From positions 1 to 36,164 of the forward strand of contig NZ_FYDX01000030.1 of NCBI RefSeq assembly GCF_900187455.1: a stretch of DNA of 36,164 nucleotides, written 5' to 3'. Below, piece after piece: positions 14,817 to 22,878 of this stretch (position 1 is the first letter of the stretch; each line of letters opens with the position of its first letter). Made by a program: the position numbers and the translations under genes. The notes beneath the pieces are model-generated. The model made no database searches and was not told the DNA's origin. It saw only the letters and a list, made by a program, of their open reading frames with translations. This DNA is from Pseudomonas sp. Irchel 3E13. GTDB lineage: Bacteria; Pseudomonadota; Gammaproteobacteria; Pseudomonadales; Pseudomonadaceae.

Positions 14817-17174
14817 TCAGTCAATTCGACTATTCCTCAACCTCAATGCATTGAAAACTACAGATGCAGAACTGACGCTCATGGCTATGGCAGCGATCAT
14901 TGGCGACAGGAGGTGCCCCGTCAATGGATAGAGCAAACCAGCGGCAAGAGGTATACCCATTGAGTTGTAGAGAAAAGCGAAGCCCAAATTCTGGCGCATG
15001 TTTTTAACTGTGGCGACCGAAAGAGCTCGTGCTCGTAAGATCCCCATCAGGTCACCTTTTACCAGCGTGAGTTGCGCGCTATTCATCGCCACGTCAGTCC
15101 CCGTTCCCATGGCTATCCCCACATCTGCTCGCGCTAGGGCCGGAGCATCGTTGATACCGTCACCTGCCATGGCCACTTTTCGCCCGTGTTGCTGTAGGTC
15201 TGCCACCAAGCGCTCCTTGTCTTGGGGTTTGACTTCACCGTGAACCTCTTCAATCCCCATCTCCCTGGCGACAGCCCGAGCGGTAGTAAGCCCGTCCCCA
15301 GTAGCCATGATGATTTTCACGTTGTGAGCCTTAAGCTTGGTGACGGCCTCTTTTGAGGTTGGCTTGATCGGATCTGATACGGCCAACAAACCTGCCAATG
15401 CGCCGTCGACTGCGAGGTAGATAATACTGATGCCGTCAAGTCGCAACACCTCAGCGCGCTCTTGTAGGGAGTTGGTGCTCACGCCTGCGGCTTCCATCAA
15501 CGCTGTGTTCCCCAGCTGAAGCTTCTTGCCATCGACAACGCCACTGACCCCGATACCCGAATCAGACTCAAAGGATTCCGGCTTGGTGAGCTTGATGTTC
15601 ACGGCTCGGGCGTGATCGACGATCGCATGTGCTAAAGGATGCTCGCTGCCCTGATCAAGGCTGGCAGCCAGGTGAAGGACGTCGTCGGGATTGAAGGTGG
15701 GAGTGGCCTCCACGCTGTGAAACACGGGCCGTCCCTCTGTTAGGGTGCCTGTCTTGTCGACAACCAGCGTGTCGATTCTGCAAAGGCTCTCAATCGCACT
15801 GGCATCTCTGAACAAAACACCCATGCTTGCTGCTTTACCTGTCGACACCATGATCGACATAGGCGTAGCAAGTCCCAACGCACAGGGACAAGCGATGATC
15901 AGCACGGCGACAGCGTTGATTAGACCAAACACCCAACTGGGCTCAGGGCCGAAAAGCCCCCAACCGATAAATGTCATTATCGCAATCGTGATAACACCCA
16001 TCACGAAGTAGCCGGCAATCGAGTCGGCCATTCGTTGCATCGGAGCCTTGGAACGCTGAGCTCTCGCGACCATCTGTACGATCTGGGACAGCATGGTTTC
16101 GGCACCGACCTTCTGCGCCTCCATTACCAAGCTTCCATGCGTATTCAGCGTGGCGCCGATCAGGCTATCTCCAGCTTTCTTCATTACCGGGACTGGCTCG
16201 CCAGTGAGCATCGACTCATCCACCGCACTTTCACCCTCAAGTACCGAACCATCAACTGGCACCTTCTCACCTGGTCTGACCCGTAAGTGGTCTCCCAGGT
16301 GCACATGGGTGAGAGGAATGTCTTCCTCATGGCCATCGGCATTGATCCGACGTGCAGTTTTGGGCGAAAGGCCGAGAAGAGACTTAATGGCGGCGGAAGT
16401 TTGTGATCGGGCTTTGAGCTCAAGGATCTGGCCAAGCAACGTGAGCGAGATGATGACCGCTGCCGCTTCGAAGTAAACGCCGATACGTCCATCTTGCATG
16501 AAATTGGCGGGAAAACTTTGGGGGAAGATTGTTGCTATGACGCTGTACAGATAAGCTGCGGCAGTGCCCAACCCAATCAGAGTCCACATGTTGGGACTGC
16601 GATTTTTAACCGAGGCCAGTCCCCTTACAAAAAAAGGCCATCCTGCCCATAAGGTCACGGGTGTCGCCAGAGCGAACTCGATCCAGTTTTGAGCTGAACC
16701 ATGAAGAAGTTGTAACGAGTGACCCGCCATCGCGAGCACGGTTACGACCACGGTTAAGGGCAGCGACCACCAGAAGCGGCGATTGAAATCCCGGAGTTCA
16801 GGATTTTCTTCTTCATCAAGTGCCGGCATGACAGGCTCTAGTGCCATGCCACATTTAGGACAGTTACCGGGTCCGGTCTGCCGTATTTCAGGATGCATCG
16901 GGCACGTAAATTCAGCGCCCGTTTGTACCGCAGACTCCGGCGTTGTGCTGCCTGACTCGTCGCGCACCACGTGGCCACTGTAGCGCTCAGGGTCCGCTCG
17001 AAACTTCTCCTGGCATTTCAGGCTACAGAACCGATACGTCTGTCCCTGGTAAGTCTCAGCAAATTTACTCGACGAAGTGACTGCCATTCCACACACCGGG
17101 TCATGTAGATCAGCATCATCCCGGGAAGCAGCATGGGTGTGATTATGGTCGTGATGGCCAGAGGTGGTAGGCAT
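14817..17174 (-). CDS. Copper-exporting P1B-type ATPase
   Basis: A 785-residue ATPase pumping Cu(I) or Ag(I) out of the cytoplasm. The N terminus is His-rich (HHDHNHTH), then a YHS-like domain (DPVCGMAV at 25-32, FCSLKCQEKF at 49-58) and a heavy-metal-binding domain (CPMHPEIRQTGPGNCPKCGM at 91-110) replace the usual HMA domains. Then come eight predicted membrane helices with the CPC ion-path motif at 429-431, the phosphorylated Asp473 in DKTGTLTEG, TGDGLTTA, and GDGINDAPALA in the hinge. The C-terminal membrane pair ends near MSVSSASVVFNALRL, with the Met/Ser residues expected for Cu(I) specificity. CopZ follows downstream on the same strand. No CueR-like or CopR-like operator could be seen upstream. 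Confidence 0.93.
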   Translation of the reverse strand: MPTTSGHHDHNHTHAASRDDADLHDPVCGMAVTSSSKFAETYQGQTYRFCSLKCQEKFRADPERYSGHVVRDESGSTTPESAVQTGAEFTCPMHPEIRQTGPGNCPKCGMALEPVMPALDEEENPELRDFNRRFWWSLPLTVVVTVLAMAGHSLQLLHGSAQNWIEFALATPVTLWAGWPFFVRGLASVKNRSPNMWTLIGLGTAAAYLYSVIATIFPQSFPANFMQDGRIGVYFEAAAVIISLTLLGQILELKARSQTSAAIKSLLGLSPKTARRINADGHEEDIPLTHVHLGDHLRVRPGEKVPVDGSVLEGESAVDESMLTGEPVPVMKKAGDSLIGATLNTHGSLVMEAQKVGAETMLSQIVQMVARAQRSKAPMQRMADSIAGYFVMGVITIAIMTFIGWGLFGPEPSWVFGLINAVAVLIIACPCALGLATPMSIMVSTGKAASMGVLFRDASAIESLCRIDTLVVDKTGTLTEGRPVFHSVEATPTFNPDDVLHLAASLDQGSEHPLAHAIVDHARAVNIKLTKPESFESDSGIGVSGVVDGKKLQLGNTALMEAAGVSTNSLQERAEVLRLDGISIIYLAVDGALAGLLAVSDPIKPTSKEAVTKLKAHNVKIIMATGDGLTTARAVAREMGIEEVHGEVKPQDKERLVADLQQHGRKVAMAGDGINDAPALARADVGIAMGTGTDVAMNSAQLTLVKGDLMGILRARALSVATVKNMRQNLGFAFLYNSMGIPLAAGLLYPLTGHLLSPMIAAIAMSVSSASVVFNALRLRNSRID

Positions 17175-17353
17175 GTCTATTCCCCTTGTAAGGTGCTACT
17201 AGAAATGAGCATATTCAGTACAACGATTATTTGCGGCTCCACAGTGGTGCGGTGATGTTTCCGCACGGACCCCGGCTGAGTAAGCGTTGCTATGTTACTT
17301 GACTTAGCGTAGCCAACTCTTGCGTCGGGCCGGCAGAAACAGCCGACTCCGGT

Positions 17354-17887
17354 TTATTTCAGATCAAACTCGCCGACCATTCCCGATTGGTAATGCCCCG
17401 GCACGTTGCAGGCAAACTGCAGCCCTGCACTGTCGTTGAAGGTCCAGATCAGCTCTTGGGTTGAGCCAGGCTCAATCAGGACACTGTTAGGGTCGTCATG
17501 CTCCATTGCGACCATCTTCATTCCGCCCATGCCGTGGCTCATGCCGCTCATCTTCCCGGTACCGGTAGGGCTTAGTGTTCCGTTCTTGAACATGCTTGCC
17601 ATTTCTTTCTGGTGTGCTGCATGAGCAGCGGCTTTGCCGATGTTGAACTCATGCAGCAGCGAACCCTCGTTGCGAAGGACAAAGCGGATTGTTTCACCAG
17701 GTTTTACGTCGATGCTTTTAGGCTTGAAAAAAAAGTCGCCCATCTCGACCTCAACCGTGCGGGTAACGTCAGAGGCCACACCAGGCTGGCCTATGTCGTC
17801 TTGTCCATGCCCTGCATTAGCCATAGCCGTGGCAGCGAATAACAGGGTCATTGCTGCGATGAACGGAGTAGCGAGCGTAGTTTTCAT
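17354..17887 (-). CDS. Periplasmic cupredoxin-like copper-binding protein
   Basis: A 177-residue plastocyanin/azurin-type protein. I start it at ATG 17887 behind GAGGTCACC; the frame could extend 9 codons more but without a ribosome site. A signal peptide ends at AMANA. The mature core has the type 1 copper ligands: His in LLHEFNIG, Cys in FACNVPGHY, His in PGHY and a Met in SGMVGEF. A Met/His-rich loop (KMSGMSHGMGGMKMVAMEH) is inserted before the Cys. P. aeruginosa carries a related protein next to ptrA and copRS (PA2807), the same setting as here. It probably holds or delivers copper in the periplasm. A CopR-type box lies about 75 bases upstream. Confidence 0.88.
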   Translation of the reverse strand: MKTTLATPFIAAMTLLFAATAMANAGHGQDDIGQPGVASDVTRTVEVEMGDFFFKPKSIDVKPGETIRFVLRNEGSLLHEFNIGKAAAHAAHQKEMASMFKNGTLSPTGTGKMSGMSHGMGGMKMVAMEHDDPNSVLIEPGSTQELIWTFNDSAGLQFACNVPGHYQSGMVGEFDLK

Positions 17888-17958
17888 GGTGACCTCAGGA
17901 ATACGTGGGAACATTGGCTATGCTAATGATGCTCAGCTGCCAGCTAACTGACTTGGGC

Positions 17959-17974
17959 ATTACTTCTTTGTCAG
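17959..17974 (-). promoter_or_regulatory. Putative CopR box upstream of the cupredoxin gene
   Basis: On the - strand the site reads CTGACAAAGAAGTAAT, about 75 bases upstream of the ATG at 17887. The first half-site is identical to the other boxes, and the second differs by one base (AGTAAT for TGTAAT). A possible -10 (TTAGCT) follows after 11 bases. Confidence 0.7.
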
Positions 17975-18044
17975 TTTTCTAAATAGATACGGCGTCCAAT
18001 TGACGCCGCAACAAGATGCTGACAAGTACTTATCCAGGGGGCGT

Positions 18045-18398
18045 TTATTGATGGTTTTCTGAAAGCATCAATTTGTGCTCGCGCTGCATCTGGCGCAAAA
18101 CGTCATCAACGATTTTGTCGTGCTTCTCCATCCAGGCTAGATGCTCTTGGGGTGACATTGAGGCATCTGGGTGATCGTTGTGGAGCTGGCTCATGATGTC
18201 CCCAAGCATCTTCATGTGTTCTGCCATGTGGACGTGACGCTCTCCTTCAGGGGCTTGTTCAGCTTTCATCAACGTGGCTTCGGCCTTGTCGCGCAAACCT
18301 TCCATACGCTCAATGACTCGATCTCCGCCGCTTTCAGCCCACACAGAAGCCGAGACCAGTATCGAGCTTACAAAAAACAGCATTTTCAGGCGGTTCAT
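18045..18398 (-). CDS. Small exported protein with GGDR motif, unknown function
   Basis: A 117-residue exported protein. The start ATG 18398 has GAGGAGCTACCCCT before it. A signal peptide ends at VWA, and the mature protein opens ESGGDRVIERMEGLRDKAE, the same GGDR...RM opening seen in the DUF2790 and PtrA-like proteins of this window. The rest is predicted to be helical and is rich in Met, His, Glu and Lys (HVHMAEHMKMLGDIMSQLHN), which suggests a metal-binding or stress role in the periplasm. It lies 204 bases upstream of the divergent copR, with a CopR-type box between them, and 158 bases before the cupredoxin on the same strand. Name and function are not known to me. Confidence 0.8.
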   Translation of the reverse strand: MNRLKMLFFVSSILVSASVWAESGGDRVIERMEGLRDKAEATLMKAEQAPEGERHVHMAEHMKMLGDIMSQLHNDHPDASMSPQEHLAWMEKHDKIVDDVLRQMQREHKLMLSENHQ

Positions 18399-18524
18399 AG
18401 GGGTAGCTCCTCATGAGGGAATCCGACTTCCATACGATTCATCGCTCAGAGGTCGGTCGAGCACCAATGAAGTACTCATGTCTGAACCCTAGCCAGCACT
18501 CGCTGACATCTACCTGAAGCCAAG

Positions 18525-18540
18525 ATTACTTTTCTGTCAG
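18525..18540 (-). promoter_or_regulatory. Putative CopR box between the 117-aa protein gene and copRS
   Basis: Read towards the - strand gene the site is CTGACAGAAAAGTAAT, with a possible -10 (TAGATG) 12 bases further on. It lies about 130 bases from that gene and about 60 bases before copR on the other strand, so it could also allow CopR to control its own operon. Confidence 0.7.
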
Positions 18541-18602
18541 TTGCTGGTTGGCTGCCAGTTTTCGTTGCAGACTCCGCTTAACCTTTATCTGAGAACGACC
18601 TC

Positions 18603-19289
18603 ATGAGACTTCTTGTCGCTGAAGACGAACCAAAAATAGGTATCTATTTGCAGCAAGGGCTCAACGAGGCCGGGTTCAATGTCGACCGTTTCACGAATGG
18701 AAAAGAGGCGCTTCAGCACGCTTTGAGCGAAGCCTATGATCTGCTGATTCTCGACGTCATGATGCCGGGTTTGGATGGCTGGGAAGTCCTGCAGAAGGTT
18801 CGCGCTTCCGGGAAAGACGTCCCGGTGCTTTTTCTCACCGCCAGAGACCGCGTTGAAGACCGAGTGAAGGGACTTGAACTCGGTGCGGATGACTATCTGA
18901 TCAAACCCTTCGCGTTTTCTGAATTGCTTGCTCGAGTCAGAACGTTGCTGCGTCGCGGTAGCAGCGCACCTTCGCAAACCTTTATGAAACTGGCTGACCT
19001 TGAAGTGGACCTGCTCAAGCGTCGAGCCATCCGAGGAGGCAAACGCATAGACCTTACGGCCAAAGAGTTTGCGTTGCTTGAGCTTCTGCTGCGTCGTCGA
19101 GGGGAGGTGCTGCCAAAGTCTCTTATCGCCTCCCAGGTTTGGGATATGAACTTCGACAGCGATACCAACGTTATCGAGGTTGCAGTGAGACGGCTCAGGG
19201 CCAAGATAGACGACGATTTTGAGGTCAAGTTGATTCATACCTCAAGGGGAATGGGTTACATGCTCGATGCACCAGATTCGGAGTCGTGA
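18603..19289 (+). CDS. copR: CopR copper-responsive response regulator
   Basis: An OmpR/PhoB-type response regulator of 228 residues. The receiver domain (about 1-115) has the acidic pocket AEDEP (Glu7-Asp8), the phosphorylated Asp51 in LILDVMMPG and the conserved Lys in LIKPF. A winged-helix DNA-binding domain (about 128-225) ends SDTNVIEVAVRRLRAKIDDD and IHTSRGMGYML. It is followed directly by its kinase CopS with the stop and start fused (GTGATG). CopR is known to activate cop genes in Pseudomonas when copper is high. The five matching boxes in this window are the obvious target set. Confidence 0.93.
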   Translation: MRLLVAEDEPKIGIYLQQGLNEAGFNVDRFTNGKEALQHALSEAYDLLILDVMMPGLDGWEVLQKVRASGKDVPVLFLTARDRVEDRVKGLELGADDYLIKPFAFSELLARVRTLLRRGSSAPSQTFMKLADLEVDLLKRRAIRGGKRIDLTAKEFALLELLLRRRGEVLPKSLIASQVWDMNFDSDTNVIEVAVRRLRAKIDDDFEVKLIHTSRGMGYMLDAPDSES

Positions 19290-20677
19290 TGAACCGGATG
19301 TCCCTGACGACTCGTATGAGTCTGATGTTTATGCTCGCGGTAACGGCTGTGCTCACGGTCGCCGGACTCAGTTTCAATAACCTCAGCCGGCATCATTTTA
19401 AGATGCTGGATCAGCAGGCATTGTACGAAAAACTCCACTCGACTCAGCGGATCTTGTCCGGGCTGAGCAACATCGATCAATTCAGCGAGGCTAAACCGGA
19501 GTTAGAAGCGCTGCTGGGCGCACACCGTGATTTGACTGCGCTTATCATCGATGGCGACGGCAAGGTGCTGTTTGCGGATCCCGGCCCGGTCGACGTTCCG
19601 AAGGCGTTTCGCACAACCACAAACACAACCGTCTGGGAATGGCGGGAGCAAGAGCAGATGTTCCGTGGTGTGACTGCCCAATCCGTAGTGACGGGACAAG
19701 AAAGGCCATTAACTGTCATGTTGATTTTTGACGTTACTCAGCATATGTCCTTTTTCGAGACGCTCGAACGATGGTTTTGGATAGGGTTGGTGATCAGCGC
19801 ATTGGTCAGTGCTGCACTCGGCTGGATGGTAGCTAGCAGTGGCATGCGGCCTATCCGCCAGGTCACACGGGTAGCTGCCTCCATGTCAGCAAAATCACTC
19901 AAGGAGCGTATTCCCCTGGCACCCGTTCCGAAAGAGCTTCAACAGATGGTGTTGTCGTTCAACGCCATGTTATCCAGGCTCGACGATGCATTTGTCCGGT
20001 TATCCAACTTTTCGGCAGACATTGCCCACGAACTACGGACCCCCGTGAGCAACTTGATGACCCACACTGAAGTGGTGCTTTCGAGAAAAAGAAACATCGA
20101 GGACTACGAAGACAATTTGTACTCCAATCTTGATGACTTGAAGCGCATGAGCCGGATGATTGATGACATGCTTTTTCTGGCGAAATCTGACAATGGTCTA
20201 ATTACGCACGAGAACAAGCCAATAGACCTGGTGGCTGTCGTGGAAAAATTGCTTGAGTACTACCGCCTGTTGGCTGATGAACGAGGGATCGAGCTTAAGG
20301 TTTCAGGACGGGGGAGCGTGCGAGGTGATGTCCTTATGCTCCACCGAGCGATTTCCAATCTGCTCTCAAATGCGCTGCGCTACACCTATGAAGGGACGTC
20401 AATCAGTGTCGATATTCAGCACAAGGACGCGTCGGTAACGGTTGTCGTGGAAAACCATGGTGAGCCCATTGCCCCCGAACATCTTGAAAAGCTGTTTGAT
20501 CGTTTTTATCGCGTGGACCCAGCGCGGCGAGAAGGAAGTCCGAGCAACGCAGGGCTAGGTCTGTCGATTACCCGATCAATTGTCGAAGCGCACAATGGCA
20601 AGATCTGGTGTACGTCAGGCGACGGGAAAACGGCTTTTCATCTTGAGTTTCCGGCCGTCGATTCCACGGTTAGCTGA
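19289..20677 (+). CDS. copS: CopS copper-sensing histidine kinase
   Basis: A membrane sensor kinase of 462 residues. I take ATG 19289 as the start, one base overlapping the copR stop; GTG 19286 in the same frame is an alternative. Two membrane helices (about 12-30 and 164-186) enclose a periplasmic sensor domain. Then come a HAMP linker (MRPIRQVTRVAASMSAKSLK), the phosphoacceptor His near residue 247 in SADIAHELRTPVSNL, the N box NLLSNALRYT, the F box FDRFYRVD and the G box NAGLGLSI. The periplasmic domain holds a His-His pair (SRHHFKML) that could contact copper. It forms a standard two-component pair with CopR. Confidence 0.92.
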   Translation: MNRMSLTTRMSLMFMLAVTAVLTVAGLSFNNLSRHHFKMLDQQALYEKLHSTQRILSGLSNIDQFSEAKPELEALLGAHRDLTALIIDGDGKVLFADPGPVDVPKAFRTTTNTTVWEWREQEQMFRGVTAQSVVTGQERPLTVMLIFDVTQHMSFFETLERWFWIGLVISALVSAALGWMVASSGMRPIRQVTRVAASMSAKSLKERIPLAPVPKELQQMVLSFNAMLSRLDDAFVRLSNFSADIAHELRTPVSNLMTHTEVVLSRKRNIEDYEDNLYSNLDDLKRMSRMIDDMLFLAKSDNGLITHENKPIDLVAVVEKLLEYYRLLADERGIELKVSGRGSVRGDVLMLHRAISNLLSNALRYTYEGTSISVDIQHKDASVTVVVENHGEPIAPEHLEKLFDRFYRVDPARREGSPSNAGLGLSITRSIVEAHNGKIWCTSGDGKTAFHLEFPAVDSTVS

Positions 20678-20834
20678 GCGAGGAAACATTTGTGATCAAC
20701 GGCGTCTTGGCGTTCTGCGCTTAGCTACGCCTCTGCGAATTTGCGGAGTGATTGAACTCCCCGGTCCTGCGGTACGCCGTCTCTTCTCCAGGCCTTGCTA
20801 CGCTCAACGATTAGATGCCAAACATCGTATCAAG

Positions 20835-20850
20835 CTGACTGAAATGTAAT
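20835..20850 (+). promoter_or_regulatory. Putative CopR box upstream of copC
   Basis: The site CTGACTGAAATGTAAT differs from the copA box at one base. It is the only copy pointing to the + strand, in agreement with the copCD direction. A possible -10 (TGTGAT) follows about 11 bases after the box. Confidence 0.75.
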
Positions 20851-20963
20851 CGAACAGTTTGTGATCGTGTGGCATCGTGTTCTCGCACTGTGACGTTAGG
20901 GCTAGCGAGTTTCTCCTGTTCAACTTGGCGAAGAGGACGGGGGCTCCGAGTTAATCAACAGTG

Positions 20964-20984
20964 GTTTTTAAAGAAATTAAAAAC
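20964..20984 (+). repeat. AT-rich inverted repeat in the copC leader
   Basis: GTTTTTAA (20964-20971) and TTAAAAAC (20977-20984) form a perfect 8-base stem with a 5-base loop. It lies 53 bases before the copC start. It could be a leader hairpin or a binding site; nothing shows which. Confidence 0.5.
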
Positions 20985-21037
20985 TAGTTCCTCCCAAAAA
21001 ACCTCGAATCAACAGCGCTCGCTGTGAGGAGTCTTGC

Positions 21038-21421
21038 ATGTCATTCCTTAAAACTACGTCCGTGGCCGTTGCAATCACTGCTGGTTTGCTTCTGAGTGCA
21101 GTGGCCCAAGCACATCCAAAACTACTTTCTTCCACTCCGGCAGAAGGCTCGGATGCGGCGGCTCCGTCGAAAATCGAACTGCATTTTTCTGAGAATCTCA
21201 CCACTCAGTTTTCCGGTGCAAAGCTGATCATGACCGACATGCCTGGCATGCCTAACTCACCCATGGGTGTAAAGGCCGCTGTCGCTGCTGGTGGTGATCC
21301 GAAAACTATGGTGATTACGCCGGCTGCACCGCTGACCACCGGCACCTACAAAGTTGAATGGCGTGCAGTGTCTTCGGACACCCACCCGATCACCGGCAAC
21401 TTTTCATTCAAAGTGAAATGA
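21038..21421 (+). CDS. copC: CopC periplasmic copper-binding protein
   Basis: A 127-residue protein of the CopC family, which binds copper in the periplasm and partners CopD. A signal peptide ends at AQA, leaving His26 as the mature first residue (HPKLLSSTPAEGS), which is the Cu(II) ligand position in the family. The Met-rich loop TDMPGMPNSPMGVK would bind Cu(I), and the C-terminal DTHPITGNFSFKV holds the second His. The ATG at 21038 has GTGAGGAGTCTTGC before it. copD follows after 3 bases. Confidence 0.95.
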   Translation: MSFLKTTSVAVAITAGLLLSAVAQAHPKLLSSTPAEGSDAAAPSKIELHFSENLTTQFSGAKLIMTDMPGMPNSPMGVKAAVAAGGDPKTMVITPAAPLTTGTYKVEWRAVSSDTHPITGNFSFKVK

Positions 21422-21424
21422 TCC

Positions 21425-22363
21425 ATGAGCGACTCATTAAATATCGTGGTTCGCTTTGCTCTCTATTTTGACCTGATGTTGTTATTTGGACTGGCCATAT
21501 TCGGCCTGTACAGTCTCAGGGGAAAGGAAAGGGTATCGGGCACGGTCTTGAACTTTGAGTCGCTTCTTTACGGTACTTCTATTGCAGGTGTAGCTCTGTC
21601 CCTTGCTGCGATGTTGTTGCTTGCAAAAGCAATGAGCGGTGTATCGGAGCTTATGGAGCTACATCACCACATTTTTGAAATGGTCATCATGGGCACCGAC
21701 GTTGGGCTGACCTGGATGGTTCGGATAGCCGCCTTGGTGGGGGCAATTCTGGGCGTCGCGTTGAATAAACGATATCCGACACCCAGCCTCTGGATCGTCA
21801 GCGTCTGTGGAGCAATCGCGTTGGCCACGCTAGCCTGGACAGGGCATGGTGCCATGGACGAAGGCAGCCGCCGCTACTGGCATTTTCTCAGCGACATTTT
21901 CCATTTATTAGCGGCAGGTGGCTGGTTGGGTGCTCTAGCGGCCTTCGCTCTACTGCTGCGGTTGAAATCGCTGAAGGGTGAGGAGGAAGCACGTATTCTT
22001 GCCCGCGTGCTGACTGGCTTTGAGTCGGCCGGCGGTATGATTGTTGCGATCATAAGCGTTACGGGAGTTGTAAATTACCTTTTCATCGTCGGTCCCAACC
22101 TTGATGAGGTCATGCTCAGTACCTATGGCCAGTTGCTGTTTTTGAAGATACTGCTCTTTGCCGGGATGATCGTTTTAGCGACGCTGAACCGCTTTCACTT
22201 AAGCCCGCTATTGGAGCGCTCGGTTCGCAATGGGCAATACTCTGTAGCGGTCAATGCCTTGCGCCGCAGCATGAAATTCGAATTCCTGATGGCAATCCTC
22301 ATCATCTGTCTTGTCGCATGGTTAGGCACGCTAAGTCCTGAAATGGAAATGAGCGCGGAATAG
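21425..22363 (+). CDS. copD: CopD inner-membrane copper transport protein
   Basis: A 312-residue integral membrane protein of the CopD/PcoD family, about eight predicted helices. It is thought to bring copper from CopC into the cytoplasm. Conserved features are the His cluster in ELMELHHHIFEMVIMG, the tryptophan-rich helix WLGALAAFALLL preceded by FHLLAAGG, and NRFHLSPLLERSV near the C terminus. It starts 3 bases after copC and is clearly co-transcribed. The next gene starts 73 bases later on the same strand. Confidence 0.93.
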   Translation: MSDSLNIVVRFALYFDLMLLFGLAIFGLYSLRGKERVSGTVLNFESLLYGTSIAGVALSLAAMLLLAKAMSGVSELMELHHHIFEMVIMGTDVGLTWMVRIAALVGAILGVALNKRYPTPSLWIVSVCGAIALATLAWTGHGAMDEGSRRYWHFLSDIFHLLAAGGWLGALAAFALLLRLKSLKGEEEARILARVLTGFESAGGMIVAIISVTGVVNYLFIVGPNLDEVMLSTYGQLLFLKILLFAGMIVLATLNRFHLSPLLERSVRNGQYSVAVNALRRSMKFEFLMAILIICLVAWLGTLSPEMEMSAE

Positions 22364-22436
22364 AGGTGTCTGGCACCTAACCAAGAAGCCTGGAACGTGA
22401 TTGTTAGCACCATTTCTACTGGCTACACTTCAGCAC

Positions 22437-22778
22437 ATGACACGCTATCTACGGCTTTGCCTGATTTTACTGATTAGCCTTGCGCTTCCCCTCAGCGGGA
22501 TGGCGGGTGTTCAGGCGCCGACAGAGCCGTGCCCCATGCAAACCATGGGCATGGCAATGATGGACGGCATGGGCCAAGACTGCTGCCATGACATGAAAAG
22601 TCCCACCGAGCACGGAAAACCCTGTAAGCCGGGCCAGGAGTGCAAGACCGGCGGCATGCTGCAAGTCTCCATCGTCAAGCCTCCGGTGACCCTATCTAGC
22701 CCCCTCGAAGCGTCCATCTCCATAGATTCCCATCCTGTGCAAACCCCATCAGGGGTATGGCGACCTCCCCGCATTTGA
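22437..22778 (+). CDS. Small exported Cys/Met/His-rich protein upstream of cusC
   Basis: A 113-residue protein starting at ATG 22437 (MTRYLRLCLILLISLALPLS), a signal peptide ending near SGMAG. The mature part is rich in Cys, Met and His (PCPMQTMGMAMMDGMGQD, then CCHDMKS and CKPGQECKTGG). Proteins of this kind often sit just before cusC/czcC genes in Pseudomonas metal clusters; I know no established role. It is 73 bases after copD and 100 bases before cusC, so it may belong to one long copCD-cusCBA transcript. The C-terminal third is hydrophilic without Cys. Confidence 0.72.
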   Translation: MTRYLRLCLILLISLALPLSGMAGVQAPTEPCPMQTMGMAMMDGMGQDCCHDMKSPTEHGKPCKPGQECKTGGMLQVSIVKPPVTLSSPLEASISIDSHPVQTPSGVWRPPRI

Positions 22779-22878
22779 TTCCTGTACCACACTGAGCCTC
22801 ATTCCGCGTCATGCGGGATGGCATATCTGCGCGCATGTCTCATGAGGCGCGCGGTGGATCATCACAGGAATCGTGACC

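Larger units (their letters stand above)
20678..21037 (+). other. Leader region between copS and copC
   Basis: These 360 bases contain no credible gene. They hold the CopR-type box at 20835-20850 and an AT-rich inverted repeat at 20964-20984. The first 150 bases show nothing I recognise. The distance from box to copC ATG is about 190 bases, giving a long untranslated leader if transcription starts near 20880. Confidence 0.5.
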
